64,000 bases of DNA from Malaya genurostris (Eukaryota; Arthropoda; Insecta; Diptera; Culicidae). Position numbers and translations under genes: made by a program. Shown here in pieces: positions 11,125 through 21,287 of the stretch (the stretch's first letter is position 1; each line of letters opens with the position of its first letter). The notes below the pieces were generated by a model that did not search any database, was not told the DNA's origin, and saw only the letters and a list, made by a program, of their open reading frames with translations. Location: positions 206,280,195-206,344,194 of the forward strand of contig NC_080571.1 in assembly GCF_030247185.1 (NCBI RefSeq), given 5' to 3'.

Positions 11125-11240
11125 CGCCAAACCAATGTTCCAACTGCTTTCGTTCAGAGAATTCTTTGCTACTGCAAATTCCATTTGATCCAGAACGAAC
11201 AGAGAAAATAAATGCTGACAGCCATCATCTTTTGATCTAA
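11125..11240 (+). CDS. Candidate exon: membrane protein, C-terminal part
   Basis: Joined to 10834-11035, this exon adds 38 residues containing a CSNC pair (PNQCSNCFRSENS) and a polar, charged tail (PFDPERTEKINADSHH), ending at a TAA at 11238. The acceptor has a good pyrimidine tract. The same frame also reads back through the putative intron to an ATG at 11020, giving an alternative small single-exon frame. No family was recognised. Weak support; a transcript would settle it. Confidence 0.3.
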
Positions 11241-12354
11241 GAGAAGAGTTGAAGGATTTTGCTTACTACTGTAATAAAATCGTGCTGACCTTTCATGTTT
11301 CGTAACAGATGGAACGTTTCCATCTTGTCAGTGGTAGGAGATTCTCACGAATCCATGCAGTGATTCGATGCCGATTTTATTGCATATTGTCCGTAAAAAT
11401 GCAAAAATTTAAATGATATTGATGATGACTTCTACAACATTTATATGGCTATCTAGTATATTTTGCATATTGATTTATTATATTTTGAAGCAAACTTGAG
11501 AGTGGAAATTTGCATTTTTAGTTTAAAGATCATACCCACCAAAAATATCCGTTATTTACATCGGTTACTAAAAGATTACTACTTATCTGTAGCTGTACGT
11601 TTGATCATCTAAAATCTAGTCAAGATTTAGATTTAATAGTAGTGGATTAATCAATCGATTCGTACATGCTTTGGTCTTCTCAATTGAAATATACATTGAA
11701 CAGAATAATTGAATAAAACGTGAAAGCAGTGGGTGAAAATGCAGTTTTTATTTATGCCTACATTTGTGAACATTATTCTAGTTACTGTATAAAATAAATC
11801 ATGAATGTTTCAAATTTATCTGTAATACTAAGAATTATTTTCCCTCTCCTAGCCATAAATGGAAGAAAAATATTTCAAATTAGTCTATGCATACAACTAC
11901 CAAATGAATCATAAACAATTGTTCATCAGCTTGATTGATATATCAGCGTTTGAAGCCATTAAAATGTTTTAAAGAGAATATAATGATTGAAATGAGACTT
12001 AACCAAACGCGTTTAAATTTGAATAAATTGCTCCTCGATTACAGAAATATAACTTAAATTGCACTTGCTAATACAGGAAACGTTACGCATAGATTATGTC
12101 AAAGTATGACAAATAAATCATGGTAGCATGAAAGTCTGTCTGTCGGTTACGAGGATGTTTTGCAGATTTTTTTGAACACATCACTCAATAGGTCGTGTTA
12201 CTGACACACATATGACGCTTTTATTGTAAGATTCGTATGGCGTCTATGATTTTATTTGGAATTAATGCATGAACATTTGATCACGAGAAAGCTTTTTTTT
12301 AACAGAGGGCCGCGTTCACTCACAGTCGATCAAAAACAATAAAGTTTTAATGAT
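11241..12354. other. AT-rich region without recognised features
   Basis: No credible reading frame, terminal repeat or tandem structure was found in this 1.1 kb. Confidence 0.5.
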
Positions 12355-12905
12355 TCAAAGCAGTGTTTGACCCAATTTACAAGTAATAAATTTATTAATA
12401 AGATATGTGACAATGGATGAAATGTGGATCCATCACTTCACTCCGGAATCAAACATCGTCCGAAGAGTCCAAAAATACAACAGTCAGCTGGTAAGGCTTC
12501 AAGATTTGAGAATGCACAAGGTATGATCTTCATCAACTATTTTTAAAAAGAAAAAAAAACAATCAATAATGAATACTAAGTAACGTTGTTAAATCATCAA
12601 GGGAAAATGATCTCTAATGTTGAATTTTCTCCAAGACAATGCACCGATTCACCAGTCGATGGCAACGATGGTTAAATGGAATTTGAATTACATTTCGAAT
12701 TGCTTGCTCATCCACCGTATAGTTCAGATCTGGCCCCAGCGGGACGCGGACTAGGAAATGGAAAAGCAACGGGCAGCCAATATTGAGAAGAAAGGGTAAC
12801 TTATTTTGAAGTAAATGTCAAATTCATCTACAAGCACGGCATCGGGAAGTTATAGAAGCGATGAAAAGATTGTATTGCTCTTGAAGCAGATTACATTGGT
12901 GAATA
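12355..12905 (+). pseudogene. Mariner transposase relic (irritans-like)
   Basis: A badly decayed DD34D mariner. On the plus strand, pieces of the transposase can be read in order: VTMDEMWIHHFTPESN around the first catalytic Asp (near 12410), LQDNAP around the second (near 12640), the mutated equivalent of the PPYSPDLAPSD block (near 12720), and the C-terminal FIYKHGIGKL (near 12830). Frames shift several times and large parts are missing, so no protein can be made. No terminal repeats were found. Confidence 0.75.
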
Positions 12906-13009
12906 GAAACGTTTTTCGGCAAAAAGAAAATGTTTTTCTTAGTAAGTTACACGACTTATTGAGTGATAGTAGCAAAAATTTAAACAATAGTTCGCACACT
13001 TACTTCTGA

Positions 13010-13690
13010 CGAAGTATGGTGTATTATGTAGTAGGTGGTGTTTTTATTATGGTTTAATATTCCCATATTATGAAAATACTCATGGAAACACTTCATGTTT
13101 CGTGATTAATTCTGCTCTCCAGTAATATCGCAATTGTTTTCGTTTAGCTCATGAAATCAGCAAGGTAATGTTGAGGTAGGACTAATTAAATTATTATTGT
13201 ATATTCGTCTTAAATCAAACACTATGGCATTGTTACAACAACAGATGGCCCATGTGTCATAACATAAATATACTTTTTATGTCCAATCCCTGTTATCAAA
13301 CAGTAACTTTAGAACCGTTATTCGGACTCGAATGAAATTGAATAGCAGTCGAATAAGTCTAAATTTTTGAACACGTACACACCAACTATTTTCTACGAAT
13401 GTCAGTAAAATTTTTACTGACTTTCAAACAACTGAAGCCTTAGTAAAATGAGCTGAATGTTCGATAGAGTCGCATTGAACATCAATCTATTATACTGACT
13501 TGTTCAGCTTTCAGTACCGATATTCCGTAAAATTTATAAATAAATAAATTTTATAATTTATTTAGTAGTAAGCTGTAAAATATTATTCCTTTTTTGTCAA
13601 ATTTCAAAATAAATAATAAAAAAATTAAAAATAAATTAACTCATTTTCGAGAGTAAAATTAATTTATTTATAAGAGCTGGAAGATGGTTC
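13010..13690. other. AT-rich region without recognised features
   Basis: Very AT-rich, with runs of TTTATAAATAAATAAA type near 13535-13670. No gene or ordered repeat could be defined. Confidence 0.5.
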
Positions 13691-13805
13691 TAACATGATG
13701 CCCAACAGTTTCACTTTTTCTGTACCATTTAATTCCACTATTTCACTGTCACGTTATTACACTTTCACAAAGTCACTCTACTTTAATGAAGCATAACAAA
13801 CGTTA

Positions 13806-13859
13806 CAATACAGATACGCGTATTTCGGAATGTTACTTACATCCTTCTTCAGTGTATCG
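13806..13859 (-). ncRNA. Hammerhead-ribozyme-like motif (minus-strand copy)
   Basis: Mirror copy, in the left arm of the inverted insertion, of the motif at 13879-13932. Read on the minus strand it has the same core: CTGAAGA, a stem-loop, GAA, the palindrome ATACGCGTAT and a closing stem. Activity is not shown by sequence alone. Confidence 0.6.
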
Positions 13860-13878
13860 GTTTTATAACTTATAAAAC

Positions 13879-13932
13879 CGATACACTGAAGAAGGATGTA
13901 AGTAACATTCCGAAATACGCGTATCTGTATTG
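13879..13932 (+). ncRNA. Hammerhead-ribozyme-like motif
   Basis: All elements of a minimal hammerhead are present in order. Stem I is CGATACA (13879-13885) paired with TGTATTG (13926-13932), with one G-U pair. The core CTGANGA is CTGAAGA (13886-13892). Stem II is AGGATG / CATTCC with loop TAAGTAA, and carries an A-C mismatch at the core-proximal pair. GAA is at 13912-13914. Stem III is the self-complementary ATACGCGTAT. The predicted cleavage follows the C at 13925. Very short stem III versions are known from Penelope-like elements and are thought to work best as dimers. The mismatch may reflect decay. Confidence 0.65.
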
Positions 13933-14082
13933 TAACGTTTGTTATGCTTCATTAAAGTAGAGTGACTTTGTGAAAGTGTAATAACGTGACAGTGAAATAG
14001 TGGAATTAAATGGTACAGAAAAAGTGAAACTGTTGAATACATTCCACTAAAAGCTCCAGGTAAAAAATAGTGATGATGCCCA

Positions 14083-14445
14083 AATTTATTGTTTGTGTTT
14101 TATCGTTTATTGATAGTTAAAAATATAGCTACGACTTATATATTTTCTGCGATCGTTGTCAGCGTTTCGATTCCAGAGAATGTTTTAATAACTTGCCCTT
14201 CTATTGGAGTGCTGGAAATAGAACCACGTTGAAATAATAAGAAAAGAGTATTTTATAAAAATATGATTACCATATAAGAGTTTACGATTTTTTTTTAATT
14301 TACGGGAATCAATTCGGAATGAAGTTGCCGCGTATTCTCGTTCCAGTAGTTTGTTGACAGATGATTGTAAAGTGTATAAATTTTACAGATCGTTCGGAGA
14401 AAATAATGTTTTATAGATCGTAATTGTAGACAAATTCGCTATGTA
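14083..14445. other. Region without recognised features
   Basis: No gene or repeat identified between the inverted insertion and the mariner relic. Confidence 0.4.
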
Positions 14446-15500
14446 GGTCAAAAATATCCCGGTCTGACAAAGAACACAACAATTTATGGCAAATTTAGAT
14501 TTTATTCATTTTTCCTTCGAAGAGCAATTCAATTGTTTCAACATTTCTACATCACTTTTATACCCCAATTGCTCTTTAGCCACAAAAATCGATTCAGTCT
14601 CAGCGATGACCTTATCATTTGATACAAATCTCTTTTTAACAAGTTACTTTTTTAAATATGAGAAGAGAAAAAAAGTCGATTGGGGCTAATTCAGGCGAAT
14701 ATGGTGAATTTGGTAGCAATTCGAAATTCAATTTATGGAATTTTATAATCGTAACGTAATTGACTTGAAAAACGAGCGTCTGTCTGTGACTCAAAACAGC
14801 ATCTGACGCAGAGTGGACGACTGAGAAGGAAACTCGGTGTCCCATCAGCTATAAAAAAGATGAGATCCCAATCTTGAGACTAATTAGCGCATCCCTGGTA
14901 AGGTGGTATACCGAAATGAAATAAAAAAATACCAAGAAAAACTGAAACGATTGATTTGTAAGCCAAAGCCTTGGTATTACATTCCTGTAGTGGAATTTGA
15001 CCTTCTGTTTCAACAGACTTCGCAGCCGATTCAGAGTGTACAGAACCATTGCATGGCTAGTGCTACGATCCTACTGACACTATGAATCCTTCCAGGTCGG
15101 GGCTTGAACATACGATTGATTTGTAACACGGTAGATTATTCTGATGAAAAAGCTTTTTTTTCTTCATTCCAACCCGTTTCATCTCCATTTCATCTACCCA
15201 GCCGATTCAATAATACTGTTCAATATTCACTATTGACCGTTTTTCCCTATCAAGACAATCAATGATCAGATTTCATAAACTTGCCTGCTGAAGTTTGAAC
15301 CTTCGGACGCTTTGGTCAGCTATCACCAGTTCATTCGACTGACTGTCAATTGTACTCAGGTGTGTAATCATGGATCCATGGTTCATCCATTGTAACATAT
15401 CGTCGCAAAAATTCCGATTTATTACGTTTAAACATAACCCGACACTCTTGTGAACCAGCGATACGTTGTTGTCTTTGATCAATTGTGAGATTTTCGATAG
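14446..15500 (-). pseudogene. Mariner relic interrupted by a SINE
   Basis: A decayed mariner on the minus strand. Transposase pieces run from 15500 downward: a frame containing MFKRNKSEFL and RYVTMDEPWIH (near 15400), then KKKKLFHQNNLPC around the second catalytic site (near 15160; the expected HQDN is HQNN, so the Asp is lost), then after the SINE the block FELLPNSPYSPELAPIDF (near 14720) and the C terminus. Stops and frameshifts are many. The end at 14446 (AGGTCAAAAATATCCCGG) resembles the end of the relic at 60517, so the two belong to related families. The opposite end was not found. Confidence 0.75.
14962..15111 (-). mobile_element. tRNA-type SINE, copy 1
   Basis: A 150-base insertion flanked by the perfect 15-base direct repeat ACGATTGATTTGTAA (14947-14961 and 15112-15126). 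On the minus strand it starts with ATGTTCAAGCCCC, close to a Pol III B box (GGTTCRANNCC), and continues with a conserved body (GAATCGGCTGCGAAGTCTGT) to a tail CCAAGGCTTTGGCT. A second copy lies at 55500-55625. The A-box half of the tRNA-like head is missing, so the copy is 5'-truncated. It sits inside the mariner relic, just after the codons of its second catalytic site. Confidence 0.75.
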
Positions 15501-15639
15501 CGATGGTATACACTTTTGAGACTATATCACAGATAACACAAGATCTGGATTACACATCCAAATCAGATGTTTGCATTTGATGTTTGGATTTGGTTTTTGT
15601 ATAAAAATATACTAGCTAAACGAGTTTTCCAAAGTATGT

Positions 15640-17460
15640 AGCATTTATCTAATTCTTGCACTCAACCGCTCAGGTATACTTCGATATTTACAGTGGCTGT
15701 GGGAAAACTATGTAGATAAGTTTAAGGTAAAATCGTTTCTCAGAAATATATTAAAAGCTGCTATTTGTATTGGATTTCTGTAGTATTAGTAAAAATCACA
15801 TTAGGACTTCGAATGGTTTCATTAAACACCAATACTCTTTCTACCGGAACGACTACAGAAAATGCATTTAGATTTATTGGGAAAGTAAGTAGAAAAACTT
15901 TTCGCCTTAGTGACATTATAGTTCGTTAAAACACCACACTTTGCTCTTGAGAGTATGAAATCTATAGTAATAAAGCAATCGAGTTTCGAGATATCCCTGA
16001 ACTTTACCTTTATAGATTTCGTGAAATACTAACACAGTAATGCGAATACCAACTTTATATTAATCTAATATAATCATCAACTCTCCGATGAAAACCAATA
16101 CTACTTTACTCTACACAGCACTTCGCTGAGCTTTTCAACGATAACGTTATTTAATTACGTTGATAAGCTCATTGTTTTTGATCATCATGATCAAAGCTTC
16201 AGTCGATAAATTAAGTAGTTATGACACTGGACGTAAAAAAACATTTGCTATGCAGTCAATAGTAAGAGTTGTTTTAAATAATTTTGATTCAGAATTTATG
16301 TAAATGACCATTTGTTTTCGTAGTATCTTGAAGCATGTCCTAAAATTGACCAGGCAACGTAGCGTCAGACATCGACATTTTGACTACAAACGATAGACTT
16401 TAGTAAGTTTTTACATTGTGTCATTTGTTCAACGCTTTATATTTTTGTCAATGTAACACAAAAACAATTTTCCAGTTTTTTTTTTAAAAAGACTACACCA
16501 AAGGCCGAAACGTCGGACAGTTCGTTTGTATTATAAGACTGAGACAGCCGTTTTCCTGTTTTTCCACTAATAATTGTATTTAAAATATATACAATGTTCC
16601 TAACACTGAATAACTGATTCGGGTTTTGTTTTACATAGTTCTAACGAAATTGTGCCGCACATTTTTCGTATTTGTCAAGCGTATTGCTCTGGAACTTTTT
16701 GATGTCCCGGTAATGCACACAGACAATACGTTTATACTCGGACCAGTAATGCGTACAAACAGCAGTCTAGTTTGTTTCGAAACTAATTATAATTTACGAA
16801 ATTTTCCGATTCCCTTTGGGTATTTCACTACATTGAAAACAAGGACATGGTCCCAGATCAAATCCAAGTACTGATGGTAGCATTTGGAACACCAGTGAAA
16901 GTTTAAACTGCGCTTATGAAGGTGTGAGACAATTTCAATCATCGTTCCAGCGGTAATCCATAATTTACATAATGTTCACCTTCATTGAAGATACAATCAT
17001 CACATCGCATATTTATATCGAGAAGGTGTCAAGTGAGGAAGCATTTCAACACAACAAAGGCCACCGGAAATTTTGATTGGAATAATGGAGTGAGACCAAA
17101 CCGCTAAAGGATTGACCTACTTAGTCGTAAATACTTTCTCCAATGTCAAACAAAACATCATTCATTACTTTGCGAGACTTATCAATTATATCAATAGGAA
17201 GATCAATCGTTTAATCGGGTCATTCCATACTATTCGCCATAGGTAAAAATCTTACTACATGATCAGTTTTTAGGATTAAAAGCTAATGAGTTATCTTCTA
17301 GACTAAAAGCACAAAGCAACGGGAAATACACACCTCTGATGGACATTCAGTTTTAGAGGCTTCAAAAGTCAATTGCAAAAATAGGTATTTCCTGGAAGCT
17401 ATGAATGGTTGACTGACATTCCACTTGAGACACCTTTCATACCTACTTTTTAAGTACGTA
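15640..17460. other. Region without recognised genes; one small repeat fragment near 16490
   Basis: No convincing reading frame. Near 16490-16590 a phrase with GGCCGAAACGTCGGAC followed by a stretch seen in other mosquito repeats suggests a fragment of a retroelement end; I cannot name it. Two short regions (16100-16200 and 16650-16900) are slightly less AT-rich but hold no motif. Confidence 0.4.
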
Positions 17461-17467
17461 TTCAAGA

Positions 17468-17636
17468 AACGGGTGCACATAACTGCATCCTTCGGAAGGG
17501 GCTCAGCCGGTGCTGAGCCATCGACACCCGTTCGTGAAAGTCATTAAACAAGTCAGCGCGGCAATACTCTCCGTTGATAGAGTAGACACTTGCCACCGTA
17601 CATCATGTTACCGGTCGAGGTCTCTGCGCCGGTAAC
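17468..17636. other. Cluster of perfect 8-bp stem-loops
   Basis: Several perfect inverted repeats lie within 170 bases. AACGGGTG (17468) pairs with CACCCGTT (17525). Inside it are CCTTCGGAAGG (17489) and GGCTCAGC-CGGT-GCTGAGCC (17500-17519). Further on, GTTACCGG (17607) pairs with CCGGTAAC (17629). The stretch is much richer in G and C than its surroundings. The phrase GAAAGTCATTAAACAA (17536) also occurs in the solo LTR near 47265, so it may be a fragment of a related LTR; a structured RNA or transposon end is another option. Confidence 0.4.
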
Positions 17637-17639
17637 TAA

Positions 17640-18580
17640 TATGACCACAGCAAAAACTTTCCCGGGCTTTGATTTCCACCAGCCAATGTAAGCTTCCTGA
17701 ACTGGGTTGATAAATTTGCTAGCGAGAGCAAAACAAAAACGTGAGCAGAGACATGCTTCTGTTCAAACGGAAATCTAAGGACACGGAAAATTGAGAATAT
17801 ATCATTGTCATTGAAAATCAATATCGTCAACTACATATTTAAGCAGGTACCAAATCAAAGTCCCGGAACGTCGAATAGCGATATTTATACGTTTCCGTCT
17901 TGTTATGGAAGAGGGATGGTCGGTTAATTTTATTTCTATGCACATTCAGCGATTCCTTTGTGATGATACCAAACGTAGCGGTATACAGAGAAAATCCATA
18001 AAAGTCTGCCATGTTTTATGCGTGACGACGGACGGGCGACAGTTACGAATACCTAAATGATTGGTATGCATAGCACTGTTGGGAAACAATGAAACTACCG
18101 ATTCTGCACTGCAGTATGTTGATACAAAATCTAGGCAAGATGCACGTCTGCAATGCGGAGATTTCCTGCGCGATTGACATCTTTTATTGTTGTTGAGGGA
18201 AGCAGGTGCTTGTTGTGTTAAACAGTTGAAAAAAGTTTCATAAAATGTGATATTGAAATTTCAAAAACTGAATCATAGCATCGTTGACGAGTGTTGCTAA
18301 TTAATTCCTTAATTTTTCACCTATGTCAGAAGGTGATATATCGAAAACTAATAAGCATCACTGTGCTATGTAATTCGTACCCCCTCTAACAAAACATGAA
18401 TCACTTTTCTTGTTATGTAAAAGATTTTTTGCGAAAATTATAAAACCAAACATTACCGTTCTTCGCTACACGACATTCAATCACGTCCTACTCATGCAAG
18501 ATTTCCTTCTAATCAAGAACATTTTCCCATTATAAACCAATGAGGTAGCACCAGTAGACTTCAAACAGGTACGTAAGACA
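17640..18580. other. Region without recognised features
   Basis: No gene, terminal repeat or tandem array identified. Confidence 0.4.
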
Positions 18581-18589
18581 TGTTAGAAC

Positions 18590-18870
18590 AAGAATTCATA
18601 AATTTTCATCACGACAACGCTCGGCCATATGATGCACCTTACCGTGCTTTACCTAACAGCTATAGGCCTGGGGTGTCCTCTGCTGTATCAAGCATACGTC
18701 TCCACATAACTCGGTCCATGGCTGCTCGTCGCCAGCCATTTAAGGCACGGATGCTTCTGAGATCACCCTACACTTGATCGATCCAGCATGCTCGCTGCGC
18801 TCCTCTTCTTCTTGTACCAGTCGGATTAGATTCAAGATTCAAGGCCATATGATGCAGCTCAACTTAAAAG
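18590..18870 (+). pseudogene. Mariner transposase fragment split by a LINE tail
   Basis: The plus strand reads NFHHDNARPYDA at 18600-18636, which is the mariner block around the second catalytic Asp. The frame stops at a LINE fragment (18637-18842) and, once that is set aside, continues with AQLKSH before stops. Only a small piece of the transposase can be recognised. Confidence 0.6.
18637..18842 (-). mobile_element. RTE-like LINE 3' fragment with 14-bp TSD
   Basis: Flanked by GGCCATATGATGCA at 18623-18636 and 18843-18856. On the minus strand the insert encodes the end of a reverse-transcriptase protein: LESNPTGTRRRGAQRA, CWIDQV, one in-frame stop, then NGWRRAAMDRVMWRRML and AEDTPGL with a natural stop. 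The PxGxRRRGxxRxxWxDxV and WRRLL pattern is the C-terminal signature of RTE-type and related insect LINEs. It is 5'-truncated, as expected for a LINE insertion. Confidence 0.8.
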
Positions 18871-19239
18871 CCATTGATAAATACTGGATAGGAAGGGAAT
18901 CGTCTACAATTTGTTTCAATCGAGGCAGAGCGCTTTTTCCGGATCACGCTTTTACTCTAGTCGATGCTATTAAAAACTGACTCAATTCCTGTTTGAGCTC
19001 AAGAGACGAGAACCGACCCCCGGTGGTAGTAACAGGACGCTGGGGTACGATTGAGCAAGAATGAGAAAATGCTTTCGTTCGTAGAATTAAATTTCTGTCG
19101 CAAAAGTCAGTTATGTTGGGTGACCACAAAACAACAAAAAATCTCCGCGATAAGCCTCCTTCCTAACAAACCGCCCGGAAACATTCGTTACGACTCTAAG
19201 TAATCGGCAACGACCTAGGCGAGAAATAAAGGAGCACGA

Positions 19240-19790
19240 TTGGAAGCTCGGTACATTGAACTGCGAATCTCTTAGCTTCCCAGAAAGCGATCGAATGCAT
19301 CGCGATGAGTTGCAAACTCGCTAATTCGATGTCGTAGCACTGCGTATTAAAAACTGGCTTCATAGTGCTAGGCAAAATGTGCCAGCGCGTGATCGGATGA
19401 GAACCAATAAGAGGTAGGATATGTGTATTGAAGATTAAAGGCCGATTCTCCAACTACAACATCCTCAACGTACACTGCCAACACGAAACGAAACCCGATG
19501 AGCGGAAGAGCCGCTAGAGAGGGGCAACGACGGCTGCCCATAGCGAGATGGATGATCCATCATTGTTGCTGGATGATGATCCAGATGGATGGATGATCCA
19601 TCACTTATTTATTGATTTCAAAGCAGCATACAACACCATCGAACGAGATCAACTATTGCAGATATGGCACGAGAACGATTATTCGAATAAACTGACTCGC
19701 TTTATCTTCCGAAATTCGGAGACGATATTGATATTGTGACTGGTACCTTTGCAACGATAATGAAAACATACATTGGACTGAGAGCCGAAA
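19240..19790 (+). pseudogene. LINE relic with endonuclease and RT pieces
   Basis: Decayed pieces in the plus strand follow LINE order: an endonuclease stretch (ICVLKIKGRFSNYNILNVHC, near 19420-19490), an RT stretch (HHLFIDFKAAYNTIERDQL, near 19595-19660) and the active-site region (FGDDIDIVTG, near 19720, with GDD in place of ADD). Large parts between them are missing. A GATGATCCA repeat at 19545-19605 lies at the junction. The family is likely the same kind as the fragment at 18637-18842, on the other strand. Confidence 0.7.
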
Positions 19791-20600
19791 CGAGGTGAAT
19801 CGGTTCCAGCTGAACTACTGCACATATGCTAGAGGCTGTCGCTTCCAACTTATCTTTAGTTGACCGCGGCTGTGTCACCTCGGCGGCTTTGCGCAGCTTT
19901 TGCACACTTAATAAGGGGTGTAAGCTCCTAGTTTCGAATAGACCAGGCAAACGGGAGGGTTACAACTTTGCTTGCAAAAGGTCGCAGCTGCCGACGACGA
20001 GTGGCGGCTGACTCAGTAAACGTCGCTTCGGTAATTTTAAGCCTTGTAGATTCCTTGACTTCGATGCGGTGGCGTTAATACGTAAGTACCGAGAAAAATT
20101 ACGGATCTTGGCGATTTTCACTTATTTCTGATAATTGAGAGCCACCTTTTTAACTAGGTCAACCAGTTCAGAACGAATGTGTCAGCAAGAGATTCATTTC
20201 AATCACATCAAGTCCGTTGAATTTGATTATTAATGTTAGTCATAAGGCGGATAGCTAGAAAGCACATAACGACGAATCATTTATTTCAAGCGCCTCTAGT
20301 CAAATCTAATCCGCGATCTCGATCCAGCATGACTAAGCATCAAATTAAATGCAACCGGTTTCGGCCCTGTTGCTGCATCCTAAATGGAATGATCTGATTA
20401 GTTAACTTTTCAACATTGAAAGAAGTATAAATTGATTTTCATCCCTTTCGATCAATCGGAGGTACGCTCTCTGAAACCTAGATTTATTTGTAAAAAAAAA
20501 CTTTTCACCAAAAACACACTATTCCATTACTGGTTTATCAATTCCAAATCAATAGTATGCCCAATTGCAAAACAAGATTTCTAAAAACTACTTCGATAAG
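19791..20600. other. Region without recognised genes
   Basis: Bases 19850-20060 are richer in G and C and give short open frames on both strands, but none shows a known motif. The rest is ordinary AT-rich sequence. Confidence 0.4.
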
Positions 20601-20621
20601 ATACTCTCAACAGGGTTTTTT

Positions 20622-21142
20622 TCCGTTCCTGTCCACCATCTTCATTGGAACTAACAAGATCTTTTTTCTTGTCACTAACTTTTCCGATCCCCCTTCCCCC
20701 GGCTCTTCACCATCTCGATGGCAACTAATTAGATCTCTGTCGTTTTCAGACATTTTGTTCCCACACCCCCTTTTTACCCCGTTTCCCATAATATTTATTT
20801 TTCTTTCATTCTCTTCCGTAACATCACCATCACCGCCCACGGAAGACCGCTCCAGTCGAAAACCAGCATGCGGGCCTTCGTAGCCTGGGGGTGTTTCCCG
20901 CGGACCCACACGGACCGAAGGATGCGGCCAGCATAAATATTTACCAACGCCATCTGGAAGACTCATGCAATATTCAATTCATCGACCACTGCCGATCGCC
21001 AGCTGGATTTTCGGGAATCCGAAATGACGTAGTCTAATTATACTATTCTAGTTTTAAGTTAGTCGTGATTAGAAAATACCCTTGGCATCTTAGAGCTTAA
21101 ACAGTGTGCCTAAAAATATATTACATATTAAAAGAAAAAAAA
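20622..21142 (+). mobile_element. I-type LINE 3' UTR fragment (plus strand)
   Basis: This matches the 3' UTR of the full-length LINE in reverse: GTCCACCATCTTCAT (20632) and GGAACTAACAAGATC correspond to 2105-2140 on the other strand. It ends in an A-rich tail at 21131-21143. It is truncated within the 3' UTR, so it codes nothing; the open frames on it are chance. A possible short target duplication (GGGTTTTTT) flanks it but is low-complexity. Confidence 0.8.
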
Positions 21143-21287
21143 ATGGGGTTTTTTGGTTGATTTGTCGCAGAACAATATAGTTTGTTAAATTAGCACCTTA
21201 TGCACAATAAATCGAATAATGCGGTAGAGTTGAAAATACTTAAAAAGTAAAAAAAGAGGGTAAAAAAGTCATTTCGATCTCACATTT

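Larger units (their letters stand above)
13705..14072. mobile_element. Inverted-duplicated retroelement insertion (Penelope-like?)
   Basis: Two arms of about 166 bases (13703-13868 and 13870-14035) are near-perfect inverted copies around a one-base centre at 13869. A 37-base unpaired tail (14036-14072) follows the right arm. The whole is flanked by the 10-base direct repeat ATGATGCCCA at 13695-13704 and 14073-14082, consistent with one insertion event. Each arm carries a hammerhead-like motif. Inverted, truncated copies with variable target duplications and hammerhead ribozymes are known for Penelope-like elements, which is why I favour that family; twin priming of another retroelement is the alternative. 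No protein is encoded. Confidence 0.7.

Noticed and set aside
16485..16520. CCGAAACGTCGG as a second hammerhead
   Set aside because: The GAA and stem III-like part is there, but no CTGANGA core or matching stem I precedes it.
20557..20966. Frames of 108 and 119 codons on both strands
   Set aside because: They lie on the 3' UTR of a LINE fragment, which is non-coding in the full-length copy.
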